In this document: one piece after another, positions 10,261-21,172 of the stretch
Layout: the number at the start of each line of letters is the position of its first letter
How positions within the stretch are numbered: position 1 is the first letter of the stretch
NCBI GenBank assembly: GCA_029378245.1
Contig: JARKIF010000044.1
Location: 350,954-414,953, forward strand
Source of the DNA: Roridomyces roridus
Lineage: Eukaryota > Basidiomycota > Agaricomycetes > Agaricales > Mycenaceae
DNA length: 64,000 nt
Reading direction: 5' to 3'
The notes under the pieces: model-generated
Database searches by the model: none
What the model was told of the DNA's origin: nothing
What the model saw: the letters and a program-made list of their open reading frames with translations, nothing else
Program-made: the position numbers and the translations under genes

Positions 10261-11274
10261 TCAAGGAGCACCAGTATACAACTGCTGATCATTCTTCTGA
10301 AACCCAGTAATAACCCCCTGACCATTCCTTCCGATAGCCCACTCTGCAAATTGATACGCAAGTGTCGAATTCTGTGCTTTCAATCCCACGAGCAAATGCG
10401 CAGGGTTCAACAACTGGTCATCTGCTTCGTCCGTCGATGCTTTGTAGATCACGGTTTGGTTTGCGACGGCGGGGGGAAGTGAGAGGTACGTTCCTGCCGG
10501 CTGTCAGTGTCTGGAATTTGAGAGAGAAGAGAGGATTGAAGCACCTCGATCGGAAATGGAGTACTCCTTCAGAATCGCCGCCGCAGTCAAGGCCTGGATG
10601 GGGAAACCAATGTACTGGTGGTACCACGTCGAATACGGTGTCGACCAAGGAGCCTGCCCTATTTGCGTCCACAGGGAAGACTCCTTGATATTCGTCGCAG
10701 ACTTGTCGTACCGACTCAAAAATCGTGCGCGGAGGGTAGTGCTACTAGAGTTGGCAGCATCCGCCGCATGGACCAAATTCGCGAAAATAGTGAGGATGTC
10801 AGAGGAACCGTCGATGTTGGCGGGGTTCTCTGGGGGGCCGACGAAGAGGAAGTGGTCGCGGAAGATGTAGTATGTGGTGTTGTCTATGATGCCTTGGTTG
10901 GCTGCGATCCGTTCCGAGGCGGGGTTGTATGTTATCCCAACGTCAGCGTCGCCGCTCTGTAAGTACTTGATCGTGAAGGTGTTATCACTGAGTACCCAGC
11001 CGACGCGAAAGGGCACCGAGCCGTTGGCTACACTTTCTTTGATGAAAGCGTCGGCGAGGGCTTTCAAATTATTGTTAGGACGGCAGAATGATAAAAGAGG
11101 ATGAGACATACCACCGACGAGACCACTCTGCCCGGCACCGCCGTTCCCAATCCTCAGAGTGATGGGAGCATCGGATGAGTTGAAACCTCCATCGTACACC
11201 TCTTGTGGATCGACCAATGCGAGGGTGGAGCCAGTGAGAGCAAGGAGGCTGGTGAGAACCAAGAACGGGACCAT
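10261..11274 (-). CDS. Secreted TupA-like tungstate-binding (PBP-like) protein
   Basis: Exons 11274-11112, 11060-10545 and 10493-10261 give 303 residues. The N-terminus is a signal peptide (VPFLVLTSLLALTG) and the mature protein resembles the periplasmic ligand-binding proteins of bacterial tungstate/molybdate uptake. Landmarks in order are IRIGNGGAGQSGL, GDADVGITYNPASE, DHFLFVGPPENPANI, ARFLSRYDKSATNIKESSLW and a C-terminal ISDRGTYLSLPP spanning intron 2. The SRYDKSATN segment corresponds to the SRGDxSGTH oxyanion loop of TupA, so the basic/Gly positions differ somewhat. There is no TM or GPI signal and no ABC permease nearby, so it is probably a free extracellular oxyanion-binding protein. 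Such genes are known in fungi and are likely of bacterial origin. A TATA-like element lies about 35 bp upstream. Confidence 0.85.
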
Positions 11275-11305
11275 TTTTGCGGGACAGGGAGGCTGGCATT
11301 CTGGT

Positions 11306-11315
11306 CCTTTATACG
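11306..11315 (-). promoter_or_regulatory. TATA-like element upstream of the TupA-like gene
   Basis: On the minus strand the sequence reads GTATAAAGG about 32-42 bp before the ATG at 11274. It is close to the start codon, implying a short leader. The motif is plausible, but the transcription start is unknown. Confidence 0.4.
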
Positions 11316-11711
11316 AGCCTACCGATCGACAGTCCGACTGTGGAGTCGGGCAGCCACATAGGGGAAGGAATAGGGATTGATCATTCATTGAAGGAAATAC
11401 TTCCGGTTCATTCTCTGCAGTGTCCAGGACCCAAGGCAGACTTTGGCACGACTGTCCTCACTGAGGCTCACGACGCGTCGCAGTCGGCTCGTGTATTTCC
11501 GGTTTGATCTTCCGTGACCGTGTATGCAGATCTCATTGCACAAGACCCCGCTGAAACGCGTTGGAGAATTTTCAAATACGACGTCATTGCATGGCGCTCC
11601 ACTCCAGGGAACTCGGAGGATTCGCGCCGTCCGGCCCCTGAATTCAAAATTCGAGTCAATAGAGTCAATAGTTAACAATAAGTACAAGGCACGCCTCTAT
11701 TGCGCAAAATT

Positions 11712-13137
11712 CTAAACACACAAAGTCCATCGTGAAACCTGATCGTCGCCCGCGGCCCAGAGGGCCACGCTGCCCCCTTCCTCTATGACGCAAAGTGCGG
11801 TCGGAGGGGACGCAAAGCGCGTTGTAAAAAGTCCATCGCCGGTATTTGTATCCGACGGCTCTAGTGGTCTGCCATTGTGCAAGGCCCACCCGCGCAGGAA
11901 GCCGTCACGCCGCGCGGAGAAGACAAATCGCTCGGCAGGATCGAGTGACACGCCCTGAAATTAATTTTAAGAAATTGATGGTATGGAAGAATGTGAGACA
12001 TACCAGGGGTAATGGTGGAGGTGAGGTTGGCGGGCCAGGTGGTAGTGAAGCGTAAACGACCGTAGGGGGCGCAGAGCGGCGCAGGAAGCGCAGGTCATAC
12101 GAGGCGAGACGGCCATCCATGAAGCCTACGACGATTGACGCGCCATCTGACAATGGACGTACGAACGAAGCAGAGCTAAGTGGAGCGTGAGCCTGAGGAT
12201 CACTGCCCCATCCGAGCACAGAGTCGCAAATGACTTGGGCGTGGGCGGGGCGATCGGTTTTGGTGCGTGAGTCGAAGCGGAGGACGGTGCCGGAGCGCAC
12301 ACCGGTGTAGATGAGGCTCTCGTGCTGTGCGATGGAGAATACGTCACGGCCTGTGGCGATGACACGCACGGAATGGTGAACGTCGAGGTCGGGGACCAGG
12401 AATCCACGGGACCCTGATCCAAGGGCAAGAGCACCGCGCTGGATGCTTGCTGCCCGTACGTCGCTGATTGTGGGGAAATTGAGAAGCGTTGTCCGGCTAG
12501 GCATGTGAGTTGCGCAAATAGTCGAGAAGTAATCGACTTACTCGGGCACGCCGCTACGCTGGATGGCGAGTTTAGTGCTGGAACCAAAGCAGACGGAGAC
12601 AACATGGTCTGGAGTTGCGAGAATAGCGCTGACCTGTGGTTGTTTAGATTCGTTGGAGGGGAGAGAAGGCGGGAGACACACATAGGATCCGCGAGCAAGA
12701 CACAAGTCGAGGGTCCAGTCGCCCCATTCGTCCCATTCACTGTGATAACGGCGGTCATATAAGCAGCCATTGTTGTCACCAATGAACTGCCGCACTGCGG
12801 AGTCCGAAGGCCACGGGGTGGAGGCGAACGCAGATACTGTTGTGCCTAAAGGGACGGGCCAAGTAGCATTTTGACTCTGAGATGTTGCCTCGAGGCGGGC
12901 ATGGAGCAGAGAATTGAAGACACGAGTCCGTGCGGCAAAACTTGGACTGGAGCTGACCCGGTTGTCCCAGAGAATGCGTTTCGATCGTGTTGCTCTTGTC
13001 GGTGTGTCCGAATTATTTGAAGGCGGTGGTAGTTGTGGTGTTGGTGCAGGCGGAGGCGGTCTGGATTCAGCTGCTCTCGAAGAGATTGGAAAATATCGAT
13101 TGCGTTCTGGGTCGAAATAGAAGCCTGGGAGGTTCAT
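11712..13137 (-). CDS. DCAF4-like WD40-repeat protein
   Basis: Three exons (13137-12542, 12496-12004, 11954-11712) give 443 residues. The start LPGFYFDPERNRYFPI is the characteristic N-terminus of DDB1- and CUL4-associated factor 4 (WDR21) proteins, followed by a Pro-rich linker and WD40-like blades (for example SLIYTGVRSGTVLRFDSR, SIVVGFMDGRLASYDLR and RFVFSARRDGFLRGWAL). The family acts as a substrate receptor of CUL4-DDB1 ubiquitin ligases; that role here is by homology only. Its start is 181 bp from that of the divergent RA-PH gene, so the two probably share a promoter region. Confidence 0.75.
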
Positions 13138-13318
13138 CGTAGTTCGGCTGGAGGGATCAGGCCATCACAAAAAGATGTTACATAAGTGTTTTTCAGCAAA
13201 CCGACTCAAACCGATTGACGGCCTTGTGGCTAGTTACCGCCTGCAAATGCCATTGCATGCGGGCATATCTCGCAATTCCTTCTCCCATCGCTCTACTACT
13301 TCCAGAGCAGCAGCTCGA

Positions 13319-16300
13319 ATGCGGCGATCCAGACGTCTTTCTTTCCAAACAATCTTCTCCAAAGACACCACTGCAGTCGTCGAGCACCATCCCGTCGTGG
13401 GTGCGCGTAACTTTAAAACACTGCCTCGCTCTTTCGCGGCCTATGCACACGAGTATGCCGCTACCGCGTCAAAGTACTACGACGACGACGCGTTCCAGCC
13501 ACCAGAACTGCCTGTCACTACATCACCAGTAGACGAACCCTTCCTACTCGATGACGATCCGTTTGCCGATCTCTCGGGCGGCCCAAAGGTCGACACTCCC
13601 CCGCAGTCACCGCTCTCTCCATCAGAGCCAATTCATCTCCCCCCCGTCGCGCCTGTTGTGCAACCCCGCACTACCCCCGCCAATACCACTCCTGCTTACC
13701 AGAAGCCCGCGTTTCGCCCTCGTCCGTCTCTGCCCTCTCTAAGCACCCTTGCGCAGATGAACTTGGTCGTACCCAACAAGGTTAGCTTTCCCAACTTCTT
13801 TTCTTTTCGTATATTAATCAACTATGTAGGTACGCCGCGGTCGCGTCGGCGCGGGACTTCCTCACGAACCTTGGGATGAGTCGTCTTTATTGACACCGTC
13901 TTCGCCATCTACCCCTCTCGTTTCCCTCTCCCCCGTTGCAGTTCCCCCGTCGGCAGCTGAGCCTTTGTCCCCCATGTCCACTTCGACACCGCTTTCGCCG
14001 TTGCGATCCCTCTCTTCTCCACCGACTCCGTCGCGCGGAGAGACCTTCCTCGATCTCTCCGATCATTCCTCCGACGAGGACCAACCGTCAATATCGCCCA
14101 AATCCCCGTCTTGGTCGCCGACACACAAAGCGGCCCCTTCACTCGCCCTCGCGCCTCTCGAAGCCACCGGTCTTTTCCTCCTTCACCCTGAACCGGTGCT
14201 GGTCTCGTCTCCCCGCGCCATGTCTCCTCCGCTCCCACTCCCTCCGCCTCCAGTACCGACCAAATCGCCCGAGTTGCTGCCGTTGAAGGAACTTGAGGCG
14301 CTCGACTTGAGCTCACCACTCGAGGATGTGCCGGAGGAGCAGGAGCAACGAGATGATGGTGGTGCTGCCTATGCCGCCCTTGCTGCGGGAGGGTTCGGCC
14401 TTTTCGTCGCGCAACGAGGGGAAGAGGAGGAACATTCCGTGACGCGGAGCATGAGCATCAAACTCGCAGCGTCCCATTCCAGCGCTTCCTCTGAGAACGA
14501 AGAGGCGCCCGAACTTTCATTCACTCATTCCAGTTCGGAAATTGCCACCGAGCCTGAAACATATTTCTCGCCCACCCTTTCGCGCGAGGCTTCTGCGTCG
14601 TCGCTTGCGTCCTCGTCTTCGGGCTCAGAGGGTCCTGAAGAAAGCCAAATACGGATACGGCGGCGTTTCCGCAAAAGCTCGCTTTTTGGGGACCTTCTCC
14701 GCTTCGCGCCCGCATCACCTGGCGCCCCTGGGAGCATATGGGGCGGGGAAATGCGGCTGGCAACGAATGATGATACGTTGCAACTCGGTCTGAGGCGTGT
14801 TGATGACATGGAGATGGAGATGGAGATGGGCGAGGATGGAGCTGCCTATCACGCAGATGAGGACGACTACGATATGCTGACGCCCGAGGACCTCGACTCT
14901 GCGCTAAATCGCGCCAGCATCCTTTCGACTGCCAACGAGCTGGGCCATGACGCTCCCAAGGGTGTGGCGTTCCCCGCATACGACGAATACAGCTACTCTT
15001 CCCCGCCGTACTCTACGCCCCATTTGACACGCTCTCCGTCATCTGTCCGTTCACCAGCGTCCTCGGAAGGGGATGAACATGTCCCCTCGTGGGCCTTTGG
15101 ACGGTTACGTGAACATATGAGCGGCCTGTCGTCAGATGGGGAGGACGTCGATGTCGGTGGTTCCAAACGCAGCGTGCCGCCACCGCCAACACCGGCCTCG
15201 GGGTACTCGGAGGATGAGCTGAACCGGTCGTTCTTGTTCCCGCCCAGGGAAAGACGATTGTTGGAGGTGGAGGCAGAGGAGGTGGAGCCAGGGACGTCAG
15301 CTGGGACCATCAGGGCGAGTGCGCAAAGAGGACGGACGAGCGTCAGCGCCATTGGTGATCCCGGGTATTGGGGTGAGGACAAGCCAGTGGATGGGAGTGG
15401 TTGGGAAGGTCCGAGTGGTAGTGGTGGCGGTGGATATGGCAGGGGAAATGGAAGTGGTGACGGCCGCTCCCGGTCGACTGGCCGAGGCGAATACGGCAGT
15501 TACAACGGCAACGGCGGCGGGAGTGGTGGTTGGGCGGGTCGTGGAGATGATGGGGACGATGAGCGACGTCCTCGGGGGTCGTCGTTTTCGACACCGACCT
15601 CGTCAGAGTCGGACAATGACGAGTCGTCAGAAGACGATTATGGCGAGCCTGTTCCTCCGCCTGCAGCTGCTACAAGCGCAGATCCAAACTCGGATGACGA
15701 CGTTCCTTTGGCACAGCGTATTCCATCTGCACTGAAGGCACAGCGAACTATTCGGCGCAAGGTGCGAGAGGAAAGGGAAGAGCGCAGGCGCGACCGGGAG
15801 GCACGGCGGGCAAGGCAAACGACGCTGAGGCCTGCAGGCGCAGCGAACGGAGCGCAGTCTCCTCTCGAAGTTGTATCCAGCTCGCGAGAGGCTGCTCGGA
15901 CGGCAGAGGCGGCCACCCTGCAACGCACCAGGACACGTACACAGACCTTGCCGGGGAACGGATCAGGATCGGCAGCGGTCGATGATCTGACCCTGAAACT
16001 GCAGAACATGCAGAGCACACAAGCCGAGAGGCAGCGTTCCCTGACGATCAATAGTGCCACATCCGGCGGGCGGGAACGCCTTCCATCGCCCTCTCCTGGT
16101 CCACGCATGGCCTCGGCTTCGCCCCCATCACATCACCTACCGCTTCCCGAGGCAGCCCGCGGCTTACGTCCTCAGCGTTCGTTCCATCGGCCGTCAACTG
16201 CTGGTGCGACAAGCCCGACGGCACTGCATGAACCACTTCCGGCCGACGCAGAGGCAAGGGTCAAACGCAGTGCAACAACGCGTCGCCCGGCAGCAGATGA

Positions 16301-17648
16301 CTCTCGTTTGCAGCGACCGTCAACTGCCGGTGCGACAAGTCCGACAGCACTGCATGAACCACTTCCGGCCGACGCAGTCAAACGCAGTGCAACAACACGT
16401 CGCCCGGCGGCGGATGACTCTCGTTTGCAGCGCAGCACTACGAGGGCGCGGGCAGAGCCTGGTCCTGCATTCCTTTCCGAGGTCCCAACGTCTCCGATTC
16501 CACCGTCTGCTCCTGCGCCAAACAAGCTGACGAAGGCACCGACGGAGAAGCGGACCCCGCGGCCATCAGCGGAGATGCCGCGCCCGTCTGGCGAGCATCA
16601 GCCTTCCAAATCGCAAGGGACGCTCACTCGGGTGTTTGTTGGGGACATGCAGCGGTTCAATATGGTCGACATTGGGCCTACGACCACTGCCAAGCAGGTT
16701 CTAGCAGCGGTCGAGGAGCAGGGGTCACTCAAGGGCTGGGTCGGCACGGGCGGGTGGATGGTGTGGGAGGTTGCCCAGGACTTTGGAATGGGTGAGTTTT
16801 CATGTTCCTTTGTTCAGCTCATATGCTGACAATGTCTGTCCAGAACGACCGATTCGCAGTTTCGAGCAACTGGCAGACGTCCAGGCGTCCTGGAACAAGG
16901 ACAAGATGGTGAATATGTTTGTGATCAAGCTCACGCCGCTGGCACCGATCCTGAGTCGTTCGGTACGTATTAGGCCTCCTCTTTTGATCTGACTGACCTG
17001 GTGCGCAGAACATGCCTTCCAGCTCGCCAATGTTCTCTGGCTATGTCGAGTGGGAGATGAAGCGGGGCAAGTGGGTGAAACGCTATCTCCGCCTGCGCGA
17101 GCACAGTCTATTCTTGTGCAAGCGGGATAATGTGAGACAACACATTTCTTATTTGTCGTATCTATGCTGATGGCGCATCCTATAGGGCAAGGACGAAGTC
17201 TTCCTATGCTCGCTGTCCAACTTTGACGCCTACAACGTGACTCGTTTGACCAAAGCCCCCAAGCCCTTTGTCTTTGCCGTGAAATCGACCGATAACCTCT
17301 CTTTCTTTGAAAACACCTCGGATTACTTGCATGTGTTTGCATGCAACCCGCGGGATGGTGACAAATGGGTAGAGAAGATCCTCCTTGCTCGCGTACGTCG
17401 CGACCCGCTCTTCATTCTCGGATGAATTCTGATGTGTTTGATGATAGTCTTATGTGCTGCACCAAGAGCGTACCGTTCTTTTCAACAAATCTGCTGGCGG
17501 GAACACAGCAGGCGGGAGTGGACTCTCGCGTGCCAACACCCGGGCGGGTAATGCCGGCACGCCGCAACGCACGGGTCCTCCGCCGCTATTGACTGCACCG
17601 GGACGTGACGACGTTTTCCTCCCTGGCTCACTGCTACGGGATTCATGA
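13319..17648 (+). CDS. Large Ras-association / PH domain adaptor
   Basis: Exons 13319-13780, 13830-16791, 16844-16962, 17009-17131, 17186-17392 and 17448-17648 give about 1357 residues. The first about 900 residues are disordered and Pro/Ser-rich, with Gly-rich and basic segments. The ordered part is C-terminal: an RA-like segment beginning TLTRVFVGDMQRFNMVDIG, then a PH domain (FSGYVEWEMKRGKWVKRYLR, FLCSLSNFDAYNVTRL and a final WVEKILLAR helix). The RA-PH tandem resembles MRL/Grb7-type adaptors and fungal relatives that link small GTPases to the cell cortex; the partner is unknown. A coding minisatellite lies at 16191-16432. Starts at 13175 or 13247 are also open; 13319 was chosen because MRRSRRLSF is the last Met before conserved-looking sequence. 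Confidence 0.8.
16191..16432 (+). repeat. Two-copy coding minisatellite in the RA-PH gene
   Basis: Copies at 16191-16316 (126 bp) and 16317-16432 (about 116 bp) encode near-identical peptides beginning PSTAGATSPTALHEPL. The second copy lacks about three codons. High nucleotide identity indicates a recent duplication within the disordered region. Confidence 0.85.
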
Positions 17649-17917
17649 ACTCTCTCTCTCTTTGTATGATTAGCTCATGACACTTTCCTTTTTTTCATTT
17701 CTCTTGATACTCCCTCTTCGCTCCAGGACCTAATTTAACCGTTCTTGGGGTTCATGTTGTACTGTATCCTTTTCCTCGTTGTATTTCATACATAATGACG
17801 GGTGGTGGTGGGTGCTACATAATTTACATACATACCGCTGTACGAAAAAACCAACAACTATAGAGAAGAGATATTCTGATGTCGATCAATGATTGCACGC
17901 CTTCAACCTCAACTGTC

Positions 17918-18697
17918 ATGGCCAGAAGGAATCAAGTGCGGGCGACTCCTGATCAGCTCGAGACGCTGCAGGCTGCGTACCCCGATAATATCAGACTCAA
18001 GGCCAAGAAGCTCGCTGAACTGTCTGCTGAAACTGGCCTGTATGTCCATTGTCGCCTACTGCTAAACCAATCGTCTCAACTCACTCGTGCGTCGAATTCT
18101 AGCCCGGCTCCTTGGATCAAGTCCTGGTTTGTTCGGGCGAGACAGACGCATAGAGAGGCGTTGGCGAGGATTAGGGAAGGCAGTTTAGAGTCGGGGCGTG
18201 AGGAGGAGGATGAAGTTGACGATGAAGTTGATGATGAACACAAAGCAGGGTCCAACGACAACGACGACGAGTTTGAATGCCCCACGCCTAGGTCCATTCG
18301 TTCCAGCAAAGTCGCGAAGAATACCACTCGCGTAGGAAGGCTCATTTATCAGGACTTTTCGGGCAACCAATCGCCACCCTCCAATAACTCCTACTACAAC
18401 TCCGACCGCCAACCTCACTCTAATCCTCGACGCACCATGCCAGTCAGCCTACGCGCAGCCGCGAAGAATACCACTCGCGAAGGACGTCGCATTGATCAGG
18501 ATTTTTCGAACAACCAATCGACTCCCACCAGCAGCTCATACTACAACTCCGACCGCCAACCTCTCTCCAACCCTCGACGCACCGGCGATCTGCGCATGCC
18601 GTATCGGCCGCCCCACCAAAATGCTCAGCTCGGTCCCTCTCTACCCTACCGACAATACCTTGCCACGGCCATTGTGTTCTGTGGTCCTCGAGTTTGA
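17918..18697 (+). CDS. Homeodomain-like protein with internal duplication
   Basis: Exons 17918-18039 and 18103-18697 give 238 residues (an in-frame ATG at 17879 would add 13). Residues about 6-65 fit a homeodomain: RATPDQLETLQAAYPDN, LAELSAETGL and helix 3 PWIKSWFVRARQTH. The Trp-Phe pair is present, but the position of the usually invariant Asn51 is occupied by Arg (WFVRAR instead of WFxNxR), so sequence-specific DNA contact may be altered. An acidic stretch follows, then two copies of a 41-residue unit (18314-18436 and 18461-18583; 147-bp period). It has no partner HD gene nearby, so it is not an obvious mating-type HD locus. The function is unknown beyond probable nucleic-acid binding. Confidence 0.65.
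   Translation: MARRNQVRATPDQLETLQAAYPDNIRLKAKKLAELSAETGLYVHCRLLLNQSSQLTRASNSSPAPWIKSWFVRARQTHREALARIREGSLESGREEEDEVDDEVDDEHKAGSNDNDDEFECPTPRSIRSSKVAKNTTRVGRLIYQDFSGNQSPPSNNSYYNSDRQPHSNPRRTMPVSLRAAAKNTTREGRRIDQDFSNNQSTPTSSSYYNSDRQPLSNPRRTGDLRMPYRPPHQNAQLGPSLPYRQYLATAIVFCGPRV
18314..18583 (+). repeat. Internal direct repeat, 147-bp period
   Basis: Two in-frame units, both starting with codons for AKNTTR and ending SNPRRT, differ at roughly a quarter of residues, so the duplication is older than the RA-PH minisatellite. Confidence 0.8.
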
Positions 18698-19354
18698 GGG
18701 ACATTCTATGATTCTACACGGGTTTTTGCTTTCTTTGGGTGGTCGTTGGATAGATGGACGGCTTGTGTATGTAGATCTCTCGACATGTATTTTACCTTTT
18801 TCTCTGGATGTATGAGGATGATTCATTTCTCGCGTGCATTTTGTGCCCATGCAAGTTCAATACGGCGGAAGTTCCAGCCAATGGTAGTTTCCCCGTCGTC
18901 CAGCGGTGCGAGCTGTTGAAACAAAGGCGACGTATCCTGCAGAAAGACGTTGAATCTCATGAACGGTCTGGCATGAAGGCTTGACTCGGAAAATTGGGAG
19001 AAGGAGGAGCGGATTGCTGGTGCTATAAAAGTGGGGCAAATGTTTTAGGGAGCAGAGGAAATGGCTGCTCTTCAACACAGCAACTGTTGCTGCAAGTCGG
19101 AGTGTTACGGCGAACCGAAGCACTCGGCGAGTGAAGACGTTGGGCAGTCGCCGTCGCAATGGAGGGCTCGATGCTGGCTGATGTTGACGAGAGGACTGCC
19201 GAACACATTAGTCTACACGAGCGTGACCGGGCTACGGTCGCCCCTTGTTTTACTTTCTTATCCAGCCATTCGGACACGAAGACAGACTTCGAAAAATGTA
19301 AACGAAGGAGAAACCTTTGATTTGGTTGCATACGAAAATGAAGTTACAATTGGA
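18698..19354. other. Convergent intergenic region, possible TATA element
   Basis: No convincing gene. A TATAAAA at about 19023 (+) precedes a 130-codon frame beginning at 19061, but that frame overlaps the last exon of the minus-strand membrane protein, has no recognisable domain and shows poor codon periodicity by eye. Confidence 0.4.
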
Positions 19355-20559
19355 TCAAACAGGCGACAGTTTCTCTGTAGCAGCCGATGCGCCGATGTGG
19401 CGACTCAGGCTGGCTTGAACAATAATGAGTGTTGGAAGGATGTTCTGTAGTCTGTTGTGAGTTTTCTTTTGGCAGATTCATCATCACAAACCGTTAGTTG
19501 TGTTCCGATCCCAAAGGATTCCTGTGGTACGAAAGATACCGAAAGACCACCGGACATCGAAACAAGAATCACGCCGACGGTTGTGCAAATAAAGTAAAGG
19601 GAACTCGATTCCAACCTTTTCAGAGGACGGATCAGACACGAAGTTGGGATGGACACGGATACTAACAGTATCGTCAAGGCGGTGTTGTATCTCCTGATGA
19701 ACTTGGTCTGGCCCAGGATCTTCAAGTGACGCCGCGACCGCCAGATCTGGGCCGCTGTTAAGCAAATCAAAAGTAGATTGTTGAACATGATTAGTCCGAA
19801 AAGAATGCGACAGTCGATGTGATACTGAGGTGGGGAAAAGTGATCTCGATACACGGTCGCAAAGCCGAGTCCTTTGATCTAATGGTGAAGCAAATCTCAG
19901 TGTGGAATATTTTGTCACGGACCTATGGTGGCCATCAGCAACACCAGCGGGAGGATCACAACATTTCGATTGCGACCCCATACCATGTAGCATCGATACA
20001 TCTAGAGCCAGTTAGAAGGGAAAACAATGGACAGAGAAGGCGTACAAAGAAACCATCGGCAATTGCGCTGGACCCGTGTCAAAATCAATGCATTTGAAAG
20101 GGATTCGCACGGACTTGTTCACGACCAACAAAGTCTCTTCCACGAAGCCCATCATGTTGGACATATCCTGTAACGAGTCCAGGGCATCACCGACTTGATT
20201 CAGTGCTGCAGAGTAGACCGCCTGTAGTGCGAGTGTAGCAGTTACAAGCTGCAAAGCCATCTCCACCGCAGCAAAGGTGCACATCACGAGGATTGTGCAG
20301 ATAAGGATGCGTTTGCCCGGTCCTGGTTCCCGGCGAGAAAGGAAGTATAGCGCCACGACGACCAGTAGGTTGTACATTCCTGCAAGACATCAGCAGAAGG
20401 GCGAAGAAAGAAGGGACTCCAACCATTGAGAAACAACGAGACCTTTCGAAATCTCGTTGGCGATCCTATTCGGGGAAAGGAACATATACATACCGCCGTC
20501 TGCCTGATGTAAGGAATCACTTGCGCCCAGGCAGTTTGAAAGTCAAGAGTGTCCGCCAT
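19355..20559 (-). CDS. Multi-pass membrane protein, inverted paralog of 8667-9879
   Basis: Exons 20559-20494, 20442-20424, 20379-20115, 20067-20046, 20001-19923, 19871-19667, 19615-19492 and 19444-19355 give 289 residues. It shares the whole layout with the 8.7 kb copy: MADTLDFQTAWAQVIPY start, GKRILICT loop, IADGFFMYRCYMVWGRN, HFSPPQYHIDCRI and the short soluble tail NILPTLIIVQASL. The first and last exons are both conserved between copies, which supports the exon calls, including the 19- and 22-nt exons. The gene lies about 9.5 kb from its partner in the opposite orientation. Function unknown; about seven spans are predicted by eye. Confidence 0.85.
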
Positions 20560-21172
20560 CCTGTAGCGGTGTTTGAATGTGGTGGACTCGCCACTGGAGA
20601 GAGAGAAAAGGACAAGTGGGCTGTCGGTTGGCTACGGTCTGATGTATCGTCTTCTTGCGTTCTGGTGCGAAAACTCCCACAAAGTTCTATTCTGAAGACA
20701 CCGACGGGTGGGCATCTCCTAGAACGGGGACCGGGGTTGGAATTATCCTGGGGGATGATACATTGATCTCATGAAGATGAGTACAGAGAGTGAAATTCAA
20801 GCCAAATTGCCATTAGCGAAAGGTCAGCTGAATGCTGCGGGAAAGAACCATGAATAGAACAAGAGAATTCTTGACCAGAACAATCAATATCTGTCCCTTG
20901 CCAGTGAGCCAGGGGATTGTTGTACACGGGATTGGAGGTGGGGGCGAGGGGCTCATGGAGTTCGGGGTGGTCGTCTGGAACAACCAGCACAAATTATCCG
21001 AGAGTCGGTGTTGCTACCTTGGACCTGGTCCTTGGTCGGCTGGGACGAATTCTAATATTGCGGGTTGCGGTTCTGCGCAGCAGTTCTAATTCTGGCGACG
21101 CGATCAATCAATCACTCACGGCCCTGTTCCTTACCCTCATTCCGCTCTCCCCTCTCGTTCCCTTCTCCCGCC
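20560..21172. other. Divergent intergenic region
   Basis: Promoter region between two divergent membrane-protein genes. No RNA, repeat or clear regulatory motif seen. Confidence 0.5.

Noticed and set aside
12126..12782. A 218-codon minus-strand frame within the DCAF4-like gene
   Set aside because: It overlaps the WD40 exons in another frame and crosses their intron without any recognisable motif.
15627..16108. Arg/Cys-rich minus-strand frames in the RA-PH gene
   Set aside because: Antisense shadows of a GC-rich disordered coding region.
17879..18697. Reading the homeodomain-like gene as a mating-type HD1/HD2 locus
   Set aside because: There is no divergent partner HD gene, no MIP1-type neighbour, and the homeodomain lacks Asn51.
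19061..19450. A 130-codon plus-strand frame behind a TATAAAA
   Set aside because: It overlaps the last exon of the well-supported minus-strand membrane gene, and its composition does not look protein-like.
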